Below, in pieces: positions 34,751 through 46,720 of a DNA stretch of 56,351 nucleotides. Within the stretch, counting starts at the first letter, position 1; every line of letters starts with the position of its first letter. Made by a program: the position numbers and the translations under genes. The stretch is from Neurospora tetrasperma FGSC 2508. Its lineage: Eukaryota; Ascomycota; Sordariomycetes; Sordariales; Sordariaceae. Below the pieces are notes generated by a model. It saw nothing but the letters and a program-made list of their open reading frames with translations, searched no databases and was not told where the DNA came from. The DNA is taken from positions 3,620,751-3,677,101 of the forward strand of contig NW_009799179.1 in the NCBI RefSeq assembly GCF_000213175.1. The letters run 5' to 3'.

Positions 34751-37340
34751 AAATTTAATATTATTGTTACTATCCTAATAAGGAAAAGTAAATAGAGTAA
34801 AACGCTAGAAATAGTATTATTAATAATACTAAGTAAACCCTCGATAGTAAGGAAAATAAAGAAGTATATTACCGCTATTAAAGTACTTTTTTCATTACTT
34901 TCTTCCTCTCCCCAGCCTCTCTCTCCTACCTAACTACTATTAACCTTAATATTACTATCGCCCCGTTAATTATCGGTATTACTAGAACGTTACCTATATT
35001 CACCCGACTATTCCCTTAACCGGCATTATACGCTTCAAATTAATAACCGGTTATTTATATTTAAGCCTATCGTAACTACCCGCGCCGCCAACTAGTACTA
35101 TACGCCTTGAATTAATAACCCGTTACTAATATTTCAGCCTATTGTTACTATAGCTGCAACCGCTTATAATATAATATATACTAACTTTATTAACTAGTTT
35201 GTAATAGTATAAAATAAAGCCGGTCCCGTTTAGAATAAACTTCTATTAAATAAGCGGACTAATAAACCTAAAGCTAAAGGGGCGGATAATAACCTACTCT
35301 ATTATATAAAATAAACTATTGGTAATGTACTTCCTAATAACGAAAAGGCTGAAGTTATAATTATATTAAATAAATATAGCGTCTATAGCCGAATTTTGGA
35401 CAACTATTATTATAACTGCAATCGTAAATCCCTCGAGGCGATTACCGAAGCTAGAGGCACCGACGAGGCTATCGCAATAACTAAAATCTTCCATACGGTT
35501 AGTTATATTATAATAAAAGCCGTATATTTCACTATCGCTACTATCGACCCGGGTAAAAAGACTAATTAGCGGACGTATATAAGGAATGTAAAATTAGAAT
35601 TAATAATCTACAAAAATAGTGAACGTCTATATTAGTTAAACCTATTTACAATTATTGTACTATAGGACGAAAAAATAGTACTATCCGTCCGGTAGCCTAT
35701 AAAACGAATATTTAACTATATTATTAGCGAAGTAATAAAATTACTAAATACGTATAGGCCCTACGTAACTATTAGCTGTAATAAATTAAAATTAAAAGTA
35801 TATAGAATAATAGTGGTATATATAAAAAGCGAAGGGCTCCTTAATAATTAATATATAAACATTACCGGCCTATGCTGCGAATAGTTCAAATAACACCCGG
35901 AAATAGTAGGTAACCGAAGCCTACCAAACCTATTAGCCAACGTCCCAACTATACTATCGGTTAATATCCCAACTATACTAATAGCTAACGTCCTAGCTAT
36001 ATTATTAATTACTACCGCTATACCTCCAATTACTATAGTAATACCCTCGACTACTATAATTATACTAGCAGCCAACCTAATACCTATTATTTTAAATAAT
36101 AATAAGAATAATACGGTTATACTAATTAATTCTTTAATCGCCTCCAACCAAATACTGCCTAACCTATTTACTACCGACGGATTTAAAATTTAATCGACTA
36201 CCAGCTTAATTATCCCTAAGCGCGTAGCCGAGACCCCCGCCGAAGGTACTATTAAAAAATGGAAAAAGAAGGAGATTTTCCAAGAATAATTTAATACTAT
36301 AATTGTAAAGTTCGACGCTACTATTATAAAATTCAACAAAATTACCGAATAACTCGGTATATTAACGACCCAAATAATAAATGAATCCAACTAATATAAC
36401 GCTTTAACCGTTAAATACAACGCCTTAGAGGGTACTATAGCCGTAATATAGGTATCGAATTATTACTACACCTAATTTTTCAAATTAGTTTATAATATAC
36501 CTATTAGCGTCCTAGACAGATTGAATACGTATATAAATATTAAAGTAATAGTAATTAGGGCATTTCGGCTGCCAACCTTCGAACTAATATTCTAATTAAT
36601 CCAAACTATAAAAACTACCAAGGACGAACTACACCTTTTCGAACTAAATAATACTATCGGCCCTATTAATAGTAGTAAGCGGTATATTTATAATATTTAT
36701 TACTATAAATTATAGCGATTCACATACATTAAGGAAGGCCCGTAGGGTAGGTTTAAGAAACCTATCAATATAGGAGGCGCTCTAAATAATTACAATTACA
36801 ATAATAGCTATAACGAATTATTAGCCTGTTAAAAAACGCTTAAAGATAATACGGACGAATAGGATTCTTTATCCTAAGAGTAAATACTACGTATATCCTC
36901 CCCGGCTATACTTCAATTATAATTACTATTATTCCTTCTTAGCCGCAGATATTAATAAATAGAATACTTCAAGTATTATTATTTCCTTTTTCGTTTTCTT
37001 TCCTTTTACTACTTTTATTAAGGGGATTACCGTCCACGGACAGAAAGGTTTTTCCTATTTAAAAATAACCTTAGCGCTATACTTTCAATAATACTATTTC
37101 TTTCCTTTTCTTTTATTACTTAACTACCAACTATAAGTAATAATTCCTCTATCCGGGACGAATTGCAATCCCACCGGACGCTAACTAATATTTCCTTTTT
37201 CTTTATCTTTTTCTATTCATCTACAACTACAAGTCTCCGCTGCCAGTTATTATTTCTATTCTTACGGTCGTACTAGATTGTTCAAAGATTACCCACTGCC
37301 ATATATTTAGAAATAATCGGGACGATCATTATTACGGAGG
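34751..37340 (+). pseudogene. Additional coding-like relic between chromodomain and 3' LTR of element 1
   Basis: Chromovirus pol normally ends at the chromodomain shortly before the 3' LTR, but here about 2.5 kb follows. From 35.2 to 36.9 kb the plus strand has long partly open stretches with few TAA/TAG interruptions. Examples are GTDEAIAITKIFHTVSYIIIKAVYFTIATIDPGKK, then an Ile/Leu/Pro-rich segment of NVPTIL-type repeats (about 35.93-36.1 kb), then a basic patch (GTIKKWKKKEIFQE) and a coiled-coil-like part. No family is recognised. It could be an extra element ORF, captured host sequence, or another nested relic. Confidence 0.4.
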
Positions 37341-37346
37341 GGGTAT

Positions 37347-37561
37347 TATAAGAGGAGCAGAAGAATAGCAGTCGGGGACGACCACTATCGGGCAAGCCCG
37401 ACAAGCAAGACCGACGAGCAAGAGCAAGCCCAACAGGGCGCTCAACTGCTCAAGCGCTTAGGTATAAAACCCAGCGCTAGAAACCTCCAGACAGCAGCTT
37501 AGGCTTAGACCAATCAATACCATCAGATCATCTCCATGACCACGGGCTCGTTCATCTTACA
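37347..37561 (+). repeat. 3' LTR of element 1
   Basis: This 215-bp copy retains far more GC and CpA/TpG dinucleotides than its surroundings, for example GCAAGCCCGACAAGCAAG. It is preceded by a purine-rich tract and followed by the ATTAA duplication. Confidence 0.93.
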
Positions 37562-38300
37562 ATTAATTTTATAAGTAAAATTCTTATTAAAAAGATATTA
37601 ATTTCTAATTTTATAAATAAAAATAGAGTAGTTAGGGAATACTTCTAATAAATTGAGATTCTTATTATAGTCTTTTAAAATTAAGTTTAGAGCTTTTACT
37701 TCGATTAGGATTTTCTCGCTATATACTATTTAATATTTTATAAACCGCTAATACTATTAGAAAATAATATTCCAAACATTCTTCGGAGTATTATATTCTA
37801 ATAAATTAATAATTTACTATCGGTAAGCGACGCTAATATTTATAAGCTTACTTAATATACTATTTTTAGTCCTTACTAGAATTGGAGGTATTTGAATAAT
37901 AAGAGTCCGCTTTAAAATATAGTTATTATAGGAAATAACCTTTAGTAGAAGCTAGTTGGATAAAATTGCACAAGTAAAATTCGGGTTAGGAGAGTCTAAA
38001 TTAATAATAAAGGCTATTTCTAGAGTATTAAGAGGAATTATTTAAATAATAAGCGGCTCTTCGCAATTACTATAGATTAGTTAGGTAGGATATTCGGCTA
38101 GATAGTGTAAGTATAAAATATTAGTAATTGGGTAGTATTTAGAGGCTATAGTAAAGAGATAAAATAATAATTTTAGAGAAGAGTGGACTGAGGTTTATTA
38201 TAAGTAATATAAAAAAGTAATATTTAATAAGAGAAGAATAAAGAGAGTTTACTTCAATCGGAGACAATATATTTAGTTCTTAAATATTATAGAGTGCCTC
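37562..38300 (-). pseudogene. 5' part of the unidentified minus-strand ORF relic
   Basis: Read on the minus strand from about 38.3 kb toward the chromovirus, this part gives TSVHSSLKLLFYLFTIASKYY, ILYLHYLAEYPT, then NLDSPNPNFTCAI, IPPILVRTKN and LLEYNTPKNVWNIIF, with TAA/TAG stops. It ends at the insertion point as …NKNFTYKIN and continues in the same frame at 26222 as INKVKFVRIDP. The true start is not identified. The function is unknown. Confidence 0.45.
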
Positions 38301-38330
38301 CGTAGTAGCAGCTTCTAGCAATAAGACACC

Positions 38331-38459
38331 CTATACTATAATAAAACTACTTTTATAAGTAACTCTATATAAATAAAGTTTTAAATTTTATAAAATATAA
38401 TAGAATTTTTATTATTTTTTATTTTTGTAAGTAGTATTATTATTTAAACTATATACACT
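38331..38459 (+). repeat. Repeat unit, inverted partner at 38942-39072
   Basis: About 125 bp aligns with the reverse complement of 38942-39072 at roughly three quarters identity. The shared core is AACTCTATA.AAATAAAGT followed by AATAGAATTTTTATTATTTTTT. The differences look mostly like transitions. The two copies may be one small repeated element inserted in opposite orientations. Confidence 0.6.
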
Positions 38460-38683
38460 ATCTAACATTTAAATTCTAAGTAATTTTAAGAATAATATTA
38501 ATAATATTCAAAAATTAATTTTTAATTACTATAAAATGGTTTAAAAGTTATAAATATAAAATAGAGTTAGTAATATTAATAGAAATTCTAATATTCCACT
38601 ATATATTTCTATAATAAATATTTTTATAAAAATAAATTTTAACAATATATATATATATTCTATATTTTACTTTCTTACTCTTA

Positions 38684-38727
38684 TATATTGAGAATATCTT
38701 TTCAGACCGTTAGAAAAGTCTTTATAC
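38684..38727 (+). repeat. Inverted-repeat arm A
   Basis: This arm (GAGAATATCTTTTCAGACCG and following) pairs with the reverse complement of 39062-39109. The two arms enclose about 425 bp, the size of a small non-autonomous element. Confidence 0.6.
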
Positions 38728-38941
38728 AACGTCGGCTTAGATTGAAGTAAGTATAATTTAACTAAAGTAAAAGTTATAATAATAATAATAGTACTAGAAT
38801 TTTATATATTTTTTGCCTAATACTACTAGCACTATCCCGTACTTACATTATTATAAACTTTTAAATAGTAATAAAGATTTAATTTTCGAATATTATTAAT
38901 TTTATTTTTAAAATTACTTAAAATTCAAGCGTTGGGGAGCG

Positions 38942-39109
38942 TGTATAGCTTGGGTACTAATACTACCTTAAAGAGGAAAAAATAATAAAAATTCTATTAT
39001 ACTTTATAAGACTTAATACTTTATTTCTATAGAGTTATTTGGAAAAGTAGTTTAGCCGATAGTATATAAAGACTTTTCCGACGGTCCGAAAAGACATTCT
39101 CTATATATT
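38942..39109 (-). repeat. Inverted copy of the 38.3 kb repeat plus arm B
   Basis: The segment 38942-39072 is the inverted partner of 38331-38459. Adjoining 39062-39109 is arm B, the inverted partner of 38684-38727. Differences between arms are mainly A/G and T/C, in keeping with RIP of an originally closer pair. Confidence 0.6.
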
Positions 39110-39365
39110 ATATTTTATAATTAAATTAAAATTAAAATAAATTTAGACTTTACTTCAAAGTACTTAACGCTATATATTTCTCTTTTTAAAATATTTTATT
39201 TATAATATTATATATATATATATATATACTATTATAATAAATATATAATAAAAGACTAAGAGTACAACTATTATTATTTAATGTTGAAACTTTTATTAAA
39301 TTAGATTTTTAATAACAATAATAATATATTTATAAAAAAGTTATATACTTAAGTATTTAAAAGCT

Positions 39366-40363
39366 NNNNNNNNNNNNNNNNNNNNNNNNNNNNNNNNNNN
39401 NNNNNNNNNNNNNNNNNNNNNNNNNNNNNNNNNNNNNNNNNNNNNNNNNNNNNNNNNNNNNNNNNNNNNNNNNNNNNNNNNNNNNNNNNNNNNNNNNNNN
39501 NNNNNNNNNNNNNNNNNNNNNNNNNNNNNNNNNNNNNNNNNNNNNNNNNNNNNNNNNNNNNNNNNNNNNNNNNNNNNNNNNNNNNNNNNNNNNNNNNNNN
39601 NNNNNNNNNNNNNNNNNNNNNNNNNNNNNNNNNNNNNNNNNNNNNNNNNNNNNNNNNNNNNNNNNNNNNNNNNNNNNNNNNNNNNNNNNNNNNNNNNNNN
39701 NNNNNNNNNNNNNNNNNNNNNNNNNNNNNNNNNNNNNNNNNNNNNNNNNNNNNNNNNNNNNNNNNNNNNNNNNNNNNNNNNNNNNNNNNNNNNNNNNNNN
39801 NNNNNNNNNNNNNNNNNNNNNNNNNNNNNNNNNNNNNNNNNNNNNNNNNNNNNNNNNNNNNNNNNNNNNNNNNNNNNNNNNNNNNNNNNNNNNNNNNNNN
39901 NNNNNNNNNNNNNNNNNNNNNNNNNNNNNNNNNNNNNNNNNNNNNNNNNNNNNNNNNNNNNNNNNNNNNNNNNNNNNNNNNNNNNNNNNNNNNNNNNNNN
40001 NNNNNNNNNNNNNNNNNNNNNNNNNNNNNNNNNNNNNNNNNNNNNNNNNNNNNNNNNNNNNNNNNNNNNNNNNNNNNNNNNNNNNNNNNNNNNNNNNNNN
40101 NNNNNNNNNNNNNNNNNNNNNNNNNNNNNNNNNNNNNNNNNNNNNNNNNNNNNNNNNNNNNNNNNNNNNNNNNNNNNNNNNNNNNNNNNNNNNNNNNNNN
40201 NNNNNNNNNNNNNNNNNNNNNNNNNNNNNNNNNNNNNNNNNNNNNNNNNNNNNNNNNNNNNNNNNNNNNNNNNNNNNNNNNNNNNNNNNNNNNNNNNNNN
40301 NNNNNNNNNNNNNNNNNNNNNNNNNNNNNNNNNNNNNNNNNNNNNNNNNNNNNNNNNNNNNNN
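39366..40363. other. Assembly gap (998 N)
   Basis: An uninterrupted run of N. The real size and contents are unknown. The 5' LTR of the second gypsy element probably lies in or next to this gap. Confidence 1.
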
Positions 40364-40378
40364 ATTATTAATTAAACG

Positions 40379-42170
40379 ATGGCGTTCAATTATAATATAG
40401 CTAACGATTAACCTATCCCTACTGAATAAGGCTTACAGGCTCCCTCCCCTAATTACCTACCCGGCTTTAACTTTTATAGCCCGGATTTTATATTCCTAGG
40501 AATAAGAGTTTTACCCTATATCGACCCCGAGGGTACGATTATTGATAATAAGATAGTAATATTAGCTTTACGTTTCTATAGCGGTAATAATGACCGTAAA
40601 ATCGTTTGGGCCTATTTCTATAATAGCTTCTATACTAGTAAACCCGTTAATATATACCCTATTATCTTTTGTTAATATACTACTAATATTATTCCCCTCC
40701 TAATTTTTAAAGCTATTATCAATACTATTACGGAGGCCTTTAATATAACCCGTACTAACTATTATTAAGAGATATTTAGGCAGGAAGTAGACGAACGGGT
40801 TTATATTTAAATTTAGAGGAACCTCTAGAATAATATTATCTATTAGAGAATTGAAGCCGAGGGTTAGTTTAAAGAATTTAAAGCTAAAGAAGTATTCTAT
40901 ACTAATTATAATATTAAAATAATAAAGCTTCTTAATAATAACACTATCTTCAAAGTATAGGTTTACTCCCTATAGGATAAAGTCGTTGTATTTAAGACGG
41001 CTAACGACGGCCTTAATACTATAGTTAAAGATTTAAACGCTGCTAATTCTAATAGTTTAGGTAACGGAGGCGGCGGAAGCTTCAATAGCGGATTCGGCGG
41101 AGGTATTAATAGTAGAGGAGTCCCGACTGGCCCCGGCTATATCGAACCTACTAATAATATACAACGCTGTATATTTACTAATCCTAAAATATTCGATACT
41201 TCTAATTTAATTCCTAAGGATTGTAATGTAGCCTATACTACCTAGTATACTAAAATTCGCCTATATTGGGCCTATAATAGATAGTACTTCCCTACCGAGT
41301 ATAATAAATTTATATATATCTTTGTTTATTTAAGTAAAACCCCTATATTTATTATTAAGCCAGATATATAAATTGTTCTTACTAATAAATATATTAATTT
41401 ATAAAAATAGAAGACGGCTGAGAAATTTATTAAATATTTCGACGGCCGGTATAATACTATAAATATAAAGGTAGAAGTCGACCGTACCCTACAAAAGCTT
41501 AAGATAAAGTTGTTATTCTAAGATTTTATTAATAAGTTTGCTTTAAATACCGACCGTTGCAATATAGGTAACGCTATGTAGGTGTTTATACTTCGCTAGA
41601 AAGTTACGGATTAATTTAAAGTATTAATTATTTACTAATTTAATATTCTTAATAGCGAAGATTTCTAGTGATAATTTATATTATTTGGTAAATTGGCTAG
41701 GCGCTAAGAGGAAGAGGCCTTCTAAAAGAAGATATTTAATTTATCCTCCGGCGGTAATAATTCCGGCGGCGGTAACTCCGGCGGTAATAAGGGGGGCAAT
41801 TCCGAAGGTAAAACTATATCCTAAAGTAACGACTCTATAGATTTAGATAAGCTCGAGATTATTAATAAGCGTTTAATTCTTTAAGCTTTGTAAAAGAAGC
41901 GATAGGAGTTGGATAAATATTAGCGATATAGTAAGGTTGGCTATAATTAGAGGAAATATTAGAACTTTATCAATATTGGAGATAGTAAAGGCGATATTGA
42001 AGGTACGAGGATTAACCCTATCCTAGAAGGTATTAAGAAGAAGAAAGCTAGTTAAAACGGTTATAGCGGTAATAATAATAATCTTAATACCGCTAATACT
42101 ACTAATACTAACGCTAAAGTAATTAAAGAGACCGATAAATTAGAAAATACTGAACTTCTATACTAAATCG
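40379..42170 (+). pseudogene. Gag relic of element 2
   Basis: The frame starts MAFNYNIAND and runs with TAA/TAG breaks. Readable blocks are PNYLPGFNFYSPDFIFLGIRV, ALRFYSGNNDRKIVWAYFYN and YIEPTNNIQRCIFTNPKIFDT. Two glycine-rich spacers are present (GNGGGGSFNSGFGGGINS near 41.05 kb; SGGGNSGGNKGGNSEG near 41.77 kb). The central part is of Gag/capsid type (TAEKFIKYFDGRYNTI … FINKFALNTDRCNIGNAM). Gag would form the particle around the element RNA. The frame is intact apart from point stops. Confidence 0.6.
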
Positions 42171-42777
42171 TAAATGGAAGCAATTGTTATAAGAAGGTAG
42201 GAAGAGAAGCGAGGACTTGGGAGTAGAGGGATACCTAATTATAAATAGGGAATTATACTAGGACTAGGGAAATAAAGTACTAGAATTATTATTTATTAAT
42301 TTAGTAATAGTTAAATTAGAGAAATTTATCCTCCTTTTAAATTACTTTCTTTATAGTAAATGTAAAGTATAATACCCAGCCCTAATTAATAGTAATTATA
42401 TAAGTAAAGGTTTTATTAATATTAAATTTATTAAAAGAAATTAAATACTTATAATAAAGTTCGACTAACCAAAATTATTACAACTAGCTAACGGTAATAT
42501 TAATACCTATATTACTAATTCTATAAAGGTAGTTATATAAATCGGACTATATAATAAAGAGATTAAGTTACTCATTTTTACTTTATCCCTAAAAAACCCT
42601 ATTATCCTAAGTCTATTATAGTTTTAATAATATAATTTATCTATAGATTGGGAGAAAGGGGAGTTTAAATTCAATTATAAGTATAGAAATACCTATATAC
42701 TTATAGCTACGCTAAACTTTTAAATACGAACCCCTAAGGTATTAAGGGAAGTAGTAATTAGGAATATTATTAAGTAA

Positions 42778-42912
42778 ACCGTTAAGGCAATCGAAGAGGA
42801 GTAAACCGTTGAAGCGGCCGAGGAGGAATAAGCCGTTAAAGCGGCTGAGGAGGAATAAACTATTGAAACGGCCGAGGAGGAGTAAATTATTAAAGCGGCC
42901 GAGGAGAACTAA
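42778..42912 (+). repeat. Five tandem 27-bp units in the element 2 coding frame
   Basis: Five consecutive 27-bp units (starts 42778, 42805, 42832, 42859, 42886) each encode a nine-residue block of the pattern T-V-x-A-A-E-E-E followed by TAA, which was presumably CAA (Gln). The array lies between the protease-like and RT regions, so the original protein had an acidic repetitive linker there. Confidence 0.85.
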
Positions 42913-43299
42913 TTACTAATTTGTAGAACCTTCAAATATAAGAAATCTAGATTAATATAAAGGGTCGGTAAAGTTTAAGGTATAGATTCTAAATAACTTT
43001 AGTCTACCTAGTTATTTAAAGGAAGTTAGACGGTAATAATCCCTAATATACTATTATAATTTGTATAGTCGATTAAGCCTATCCTATACCGAATTATTAG
43101 TAGTAAACGTATTAGGGCCCTAAATCCCGAGAGAAGACTATTAGTACTATTATTTATAAGATTTATAGATATTAGTAATATTCTTATTAACCCTAATAAT
43201 ATTGTAGCATTTAACGCCGCTAGCTTTAATTTTGCAATTAAGATAAAGAACCTCGAAGTTATAGTAATTATTAAAGGTGAAATTAATAAGGCTTTAAGG

Positions 43300-46200
43300 A
43301 AGTTAGAAGTGGAAATTATTAATAATTAAGAGAACCCTAATAAAATGGAAATTATAAAAAAGATATACAACGAAATCTACGTAGGTAATAGTATTAAATA
43401 TAGAGAGTAATTTATAAATTACTTTCTTAGGGTTCTCTAAGAAAATGCCAGCGACATTATAGTAAGAATTATGGAGGATAACGCTAAAAAATTCTATAAG
43501 AAGATAAATAAACTACGAATAACCGAGGGGTAAATTAAAGCTAAAATATTAGCATACTACTATAGATACTAGAATATAGTAAACTCTAAGGAAGTAAAAA
43601 TTATACCCTAATACCGCTCCTATAATTATAAGATTGAGTTAATCCCTAGTATAGAACTACTTAACGCCTATTTACGCCTATTCTCCTTATTAGAATTAGA
43701 AGTAATTAAAAAGTAGTTAGATAAGAACCTTAAATAGAAATTTATTAGACTGTTCTAATTACTAATAGCCTCCTTAGTATTATTAGCAAAGAAGCCGGGC
43801 GGCGGCGTACGAATTTACGTCGACTACTATAGTATTAATAATATAACCCTTAAAACCCAATACCCCCTCCCCCTAATTAAGGAAATTCTAAATACTATTT
43901 ATAAAGTAAAGATATTTACTAAGTTCGATATTATTACGGCGTTTAACCGGATCCGAATTTATAAGGGTTATAAATAGCTAATAGTATTTATTACCAAATT
44001 CGGGCTATATAAATTATTAGTATATCCCTTTAATTTATAAAGCACCCTAGTAACCTTTTAGAACTTTATTAACGACGTCTTATATAATACTTTAAATAAA
44101 TTCGCTACGGTTTATTTAAATAATATTTTAATTTATTTGGACAACGAGGAAGATTATATTAAATATATTTTAAACGTATTGGATCGTCTCGAATGAATTA
44201 GGTTGTAAATTAATATTAATAAATATAAATTCTATATAATTAGAACAAAATATTTTAATCTAATTATTATATTAAGAGGTATTAAAATAAATATAAAGAA
44301 GGTTAAAGCTATAATTTTATAGGAAGTATTAGAATCTAAGAGGTCGCTATAGTCTTTTCTAAACTTTATAAACTTCTACCGGCGTTTTATTAAAGACTTT
44401 TCTAGTATAGTTAAACTATTATACGACCTAATAAAGAAAATAATAAAGTAGTATTAGGATATTGAATATTAAGAAGCTTTTAATAATTTAAAGAAAGTAT
44501 TTACTACAATATTAGTTTTGAAAATTTATAATTAGATAAAAAGAATAATTATTAAGACGGACGCCTCTAATTGGGTATTAGGAGGTACTCTCTTATAGTA
44601 GGGAGACGATAATGTTCTCTACTTAATAACCTACTTCTCAATTAAATATATAGTAATAGAGTATAATTATAATATTTATAATAAAGAATTATTCGCTATT
44701 ATAAAGGTATGAGAAGAATAGACTCCGGAATTAGAGGATATATAAAAGTAAGTCGAGGTTATTACCGACTATAAGAATTTTAAAACGTTTGTAATAATTA
44801 AGTAATTAATACTAAGGTATATATAATAAGTTAAATTCCTTAGCCGCTTTAATTTCTGTATTATTTACCAGAAAGGTCCTAAGAATATAAGACCCAACGC
44901 CCTAAGTAGGAAACTGGAAAATAAATTATAGAATAAGAAAGATAAAAGGCTAGTAGTTAGAAAAAGGCTATTTATTAACCTAGATTATTTCGATTTAGTA
45001 ATTTTCAAAGAGGGAGATAAACTAAATACGGCCTATTTGTATTTACGCGTTATAGAGGAAGTCTATTAAGGCTACTATAATTAAGATTTAAATCTTTAGG
45101 AATTTAATTTATACGAATTGGATATATTGAAATTAATAAATAACCTTATCGACGATAGTTATACTAAATTAAACTTTATATAGGAGATAATCTTATGCTT
45201 ATAAAAAGATAACCAACGAAGCTGGACCTTAGAGATTAAAAAATATTTTAAAATTATATTCGTAGAATATTCAATACGGTAGGGCCGGGTTTATTAGCGG
45301 AAGGGCGCCGAAAAACAAATACTAATCGACCCTAACAATAACCTAATTATAATCAATTCATAAAGTATATACCGCTAGACTAGGAGGATACTCCGGCCGT
45401 AAAAGGACCTATAAAGTATTTAATAAATCCTACTATTAGTTAGGGATATACTAATTTATTAAAGAATTCTATAAAGCCTATCTAATTTATATTAAGAAGA
45501 AGTTATTAAAATACTTACTTATAAGATATTTAAAACCGTTTTTTATATCTCTAAAGATATAATTATAAATTTTAATCGACTATATAATATTTATAATACC
45601 CTACACTAGATAGGGACGGACCTACCACTATATCGCTATTGTAGTTGACTGATTAATAAAGATGTAGTACTATATCCCTATAGAAATTCTAGAAATAAAT
45701 AAATTAGTAGAGAGGTTTATCGAAAAGATCTATAGTATCTACGGGCTATTTAATAACGTTATATTAAATAGGGGTTTATAATTTATTTTTAGACTTTAGA
45801 GAGTTTTGTATAAGAGATTAGGTATTATAGTAAAATTCTTATTAGCCTTCTATTCTTAAACTAATAAATAAACCGAGAGGATTAATATAGAAATAGAATA
45901 ATATTTAAAGCTCTATATTAATTAGGCTTAAAATAATTAGGTAGATTAGTTACTCTTAGCTAAATTTACTTATAATAATATAATTTTAGAAATTACTAGT
46001 ATTAACCCCTTCTATACGAATTATAATTTCTATCTACGGATAGGTACGGAGCTGTTTAAATTATACCTCCTAAATTTAATGGAAGTTTAAAGAAAAGAGT
46101 TCTTCAAAGTTTTAGAGGTAGCTAACCGATTTTAAACTATACTAGAGGGTATTATTGTATTATTTAAATAAGTGTAAAACCGGTGTAAAGCCTAAGTAAA

Positions 46201-46720
46201 TAAATATTATATAAACGCCCCTAAGTATAAGGCCGGTAATAAAATACTACTTAATACTAAGAATTTTATTATTAGGCGGTTATAAATAAAGCTAGTACTT
46301 AAATTTGAAGGCCCTTTTATAATACTAAATTATAATTCCTACCGGGTTAAGCTCTAATTCCCTAGAGATATAAAGGTCAACCCCGTATTTTACGTATTAA
46401 TAATTAAACTATAGGAAATAGTAGGACTTCCTAGGCAACGAGAAATTGAATAAAATATTCTAACTAACTAAGGGAGGTTTATAATAAGGATTAACGATAA
46501 TAACGATAGTAAATAGTAGGAGTAGGAATTTAAATATATTATAGGCTATAGTAAAGTAAATAACGGCCGTTGGATATATTAAATCAAATAGAAAGATATT
46601 AATAAATTAATATAATAACTAACTAAGGACTTAGAAAGATATAACAAGATTATTTAGAAGTATTATAATTCCTACTCTAATATACTACTACTATTAGCGT
46701 AGGTTAAAAGGAGATAGAAT
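43300..46720 (+). pseudogene. Pol relic of element 2: RT, RNase H, integrase
   Basis: The reverse transcriptase is clear from about 43.78 kb: [44 protein letters not shown]. The catalytic box at 44113-44124 reads Y-L-N-N in place of Y-L-D-D, followed by ILIYLDNEEDYIKYI. RNase H begins near 44.56 kb (KTDASNWVLGGTLL). The integrase core lies near 45.6-46.0 kb (YHYIAIVVD, VERFIEKIYSIYGLFNNVILNRG, FLLAFYS-TNK-TERIN), with the second and third catalytic regions recognisable. The C-terminal part (near 46.3-46.6 kb) resembles the GPF…Y.V.L.FP…P.FYV tail of gypsy integrases, with a possible chromodomain-like end (NGRWIY.IK.KD). Non-functional because of many RIP stops. Confidence 0.85.

Larger units (their letters stand above)
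26223..37566 (+). mobile_element. Ty3/gypsy chromovirus LTR retrotransposon, RIP-inactivated (element 1)
   Basis: A complete 11,334-bp element (26228-37561) has two 215-bp LTRs and is flanked by the 5-bp direct repeat ATTAA (26223-26227, 37562-37566). Order on the plus strand: 5' LTR, gag-like region, aspartic protease, reverse transcriptase, RNase H, integrase, chromodomain. This order (integrase after RT/RH, plus a chromodomain) defines Ty3/gypsy chromoviruses. A purine-rich tract (CGGAGGGGG) stands just before the 3' LTR, where second-strand priming would start. All coding parts carry many TAA/TAG stops. The element sits inside the minus-strand ORF relic. It is longer than typical fungal gypsy elements, because about 2.5 kb of additional sequence lies between the chromodomain and the 3' LTR. 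Confidence 0.92.

Noticed and set aside
35848-36147. Hydrophobic 99-codon minus-strand frame, looking like a membrane protein
   Set aside because: It is the reverse complement of the repetitive Ile/Leu/Pro-rich plus-strand relic in element 1; the hydrophobic look results from AT richness.
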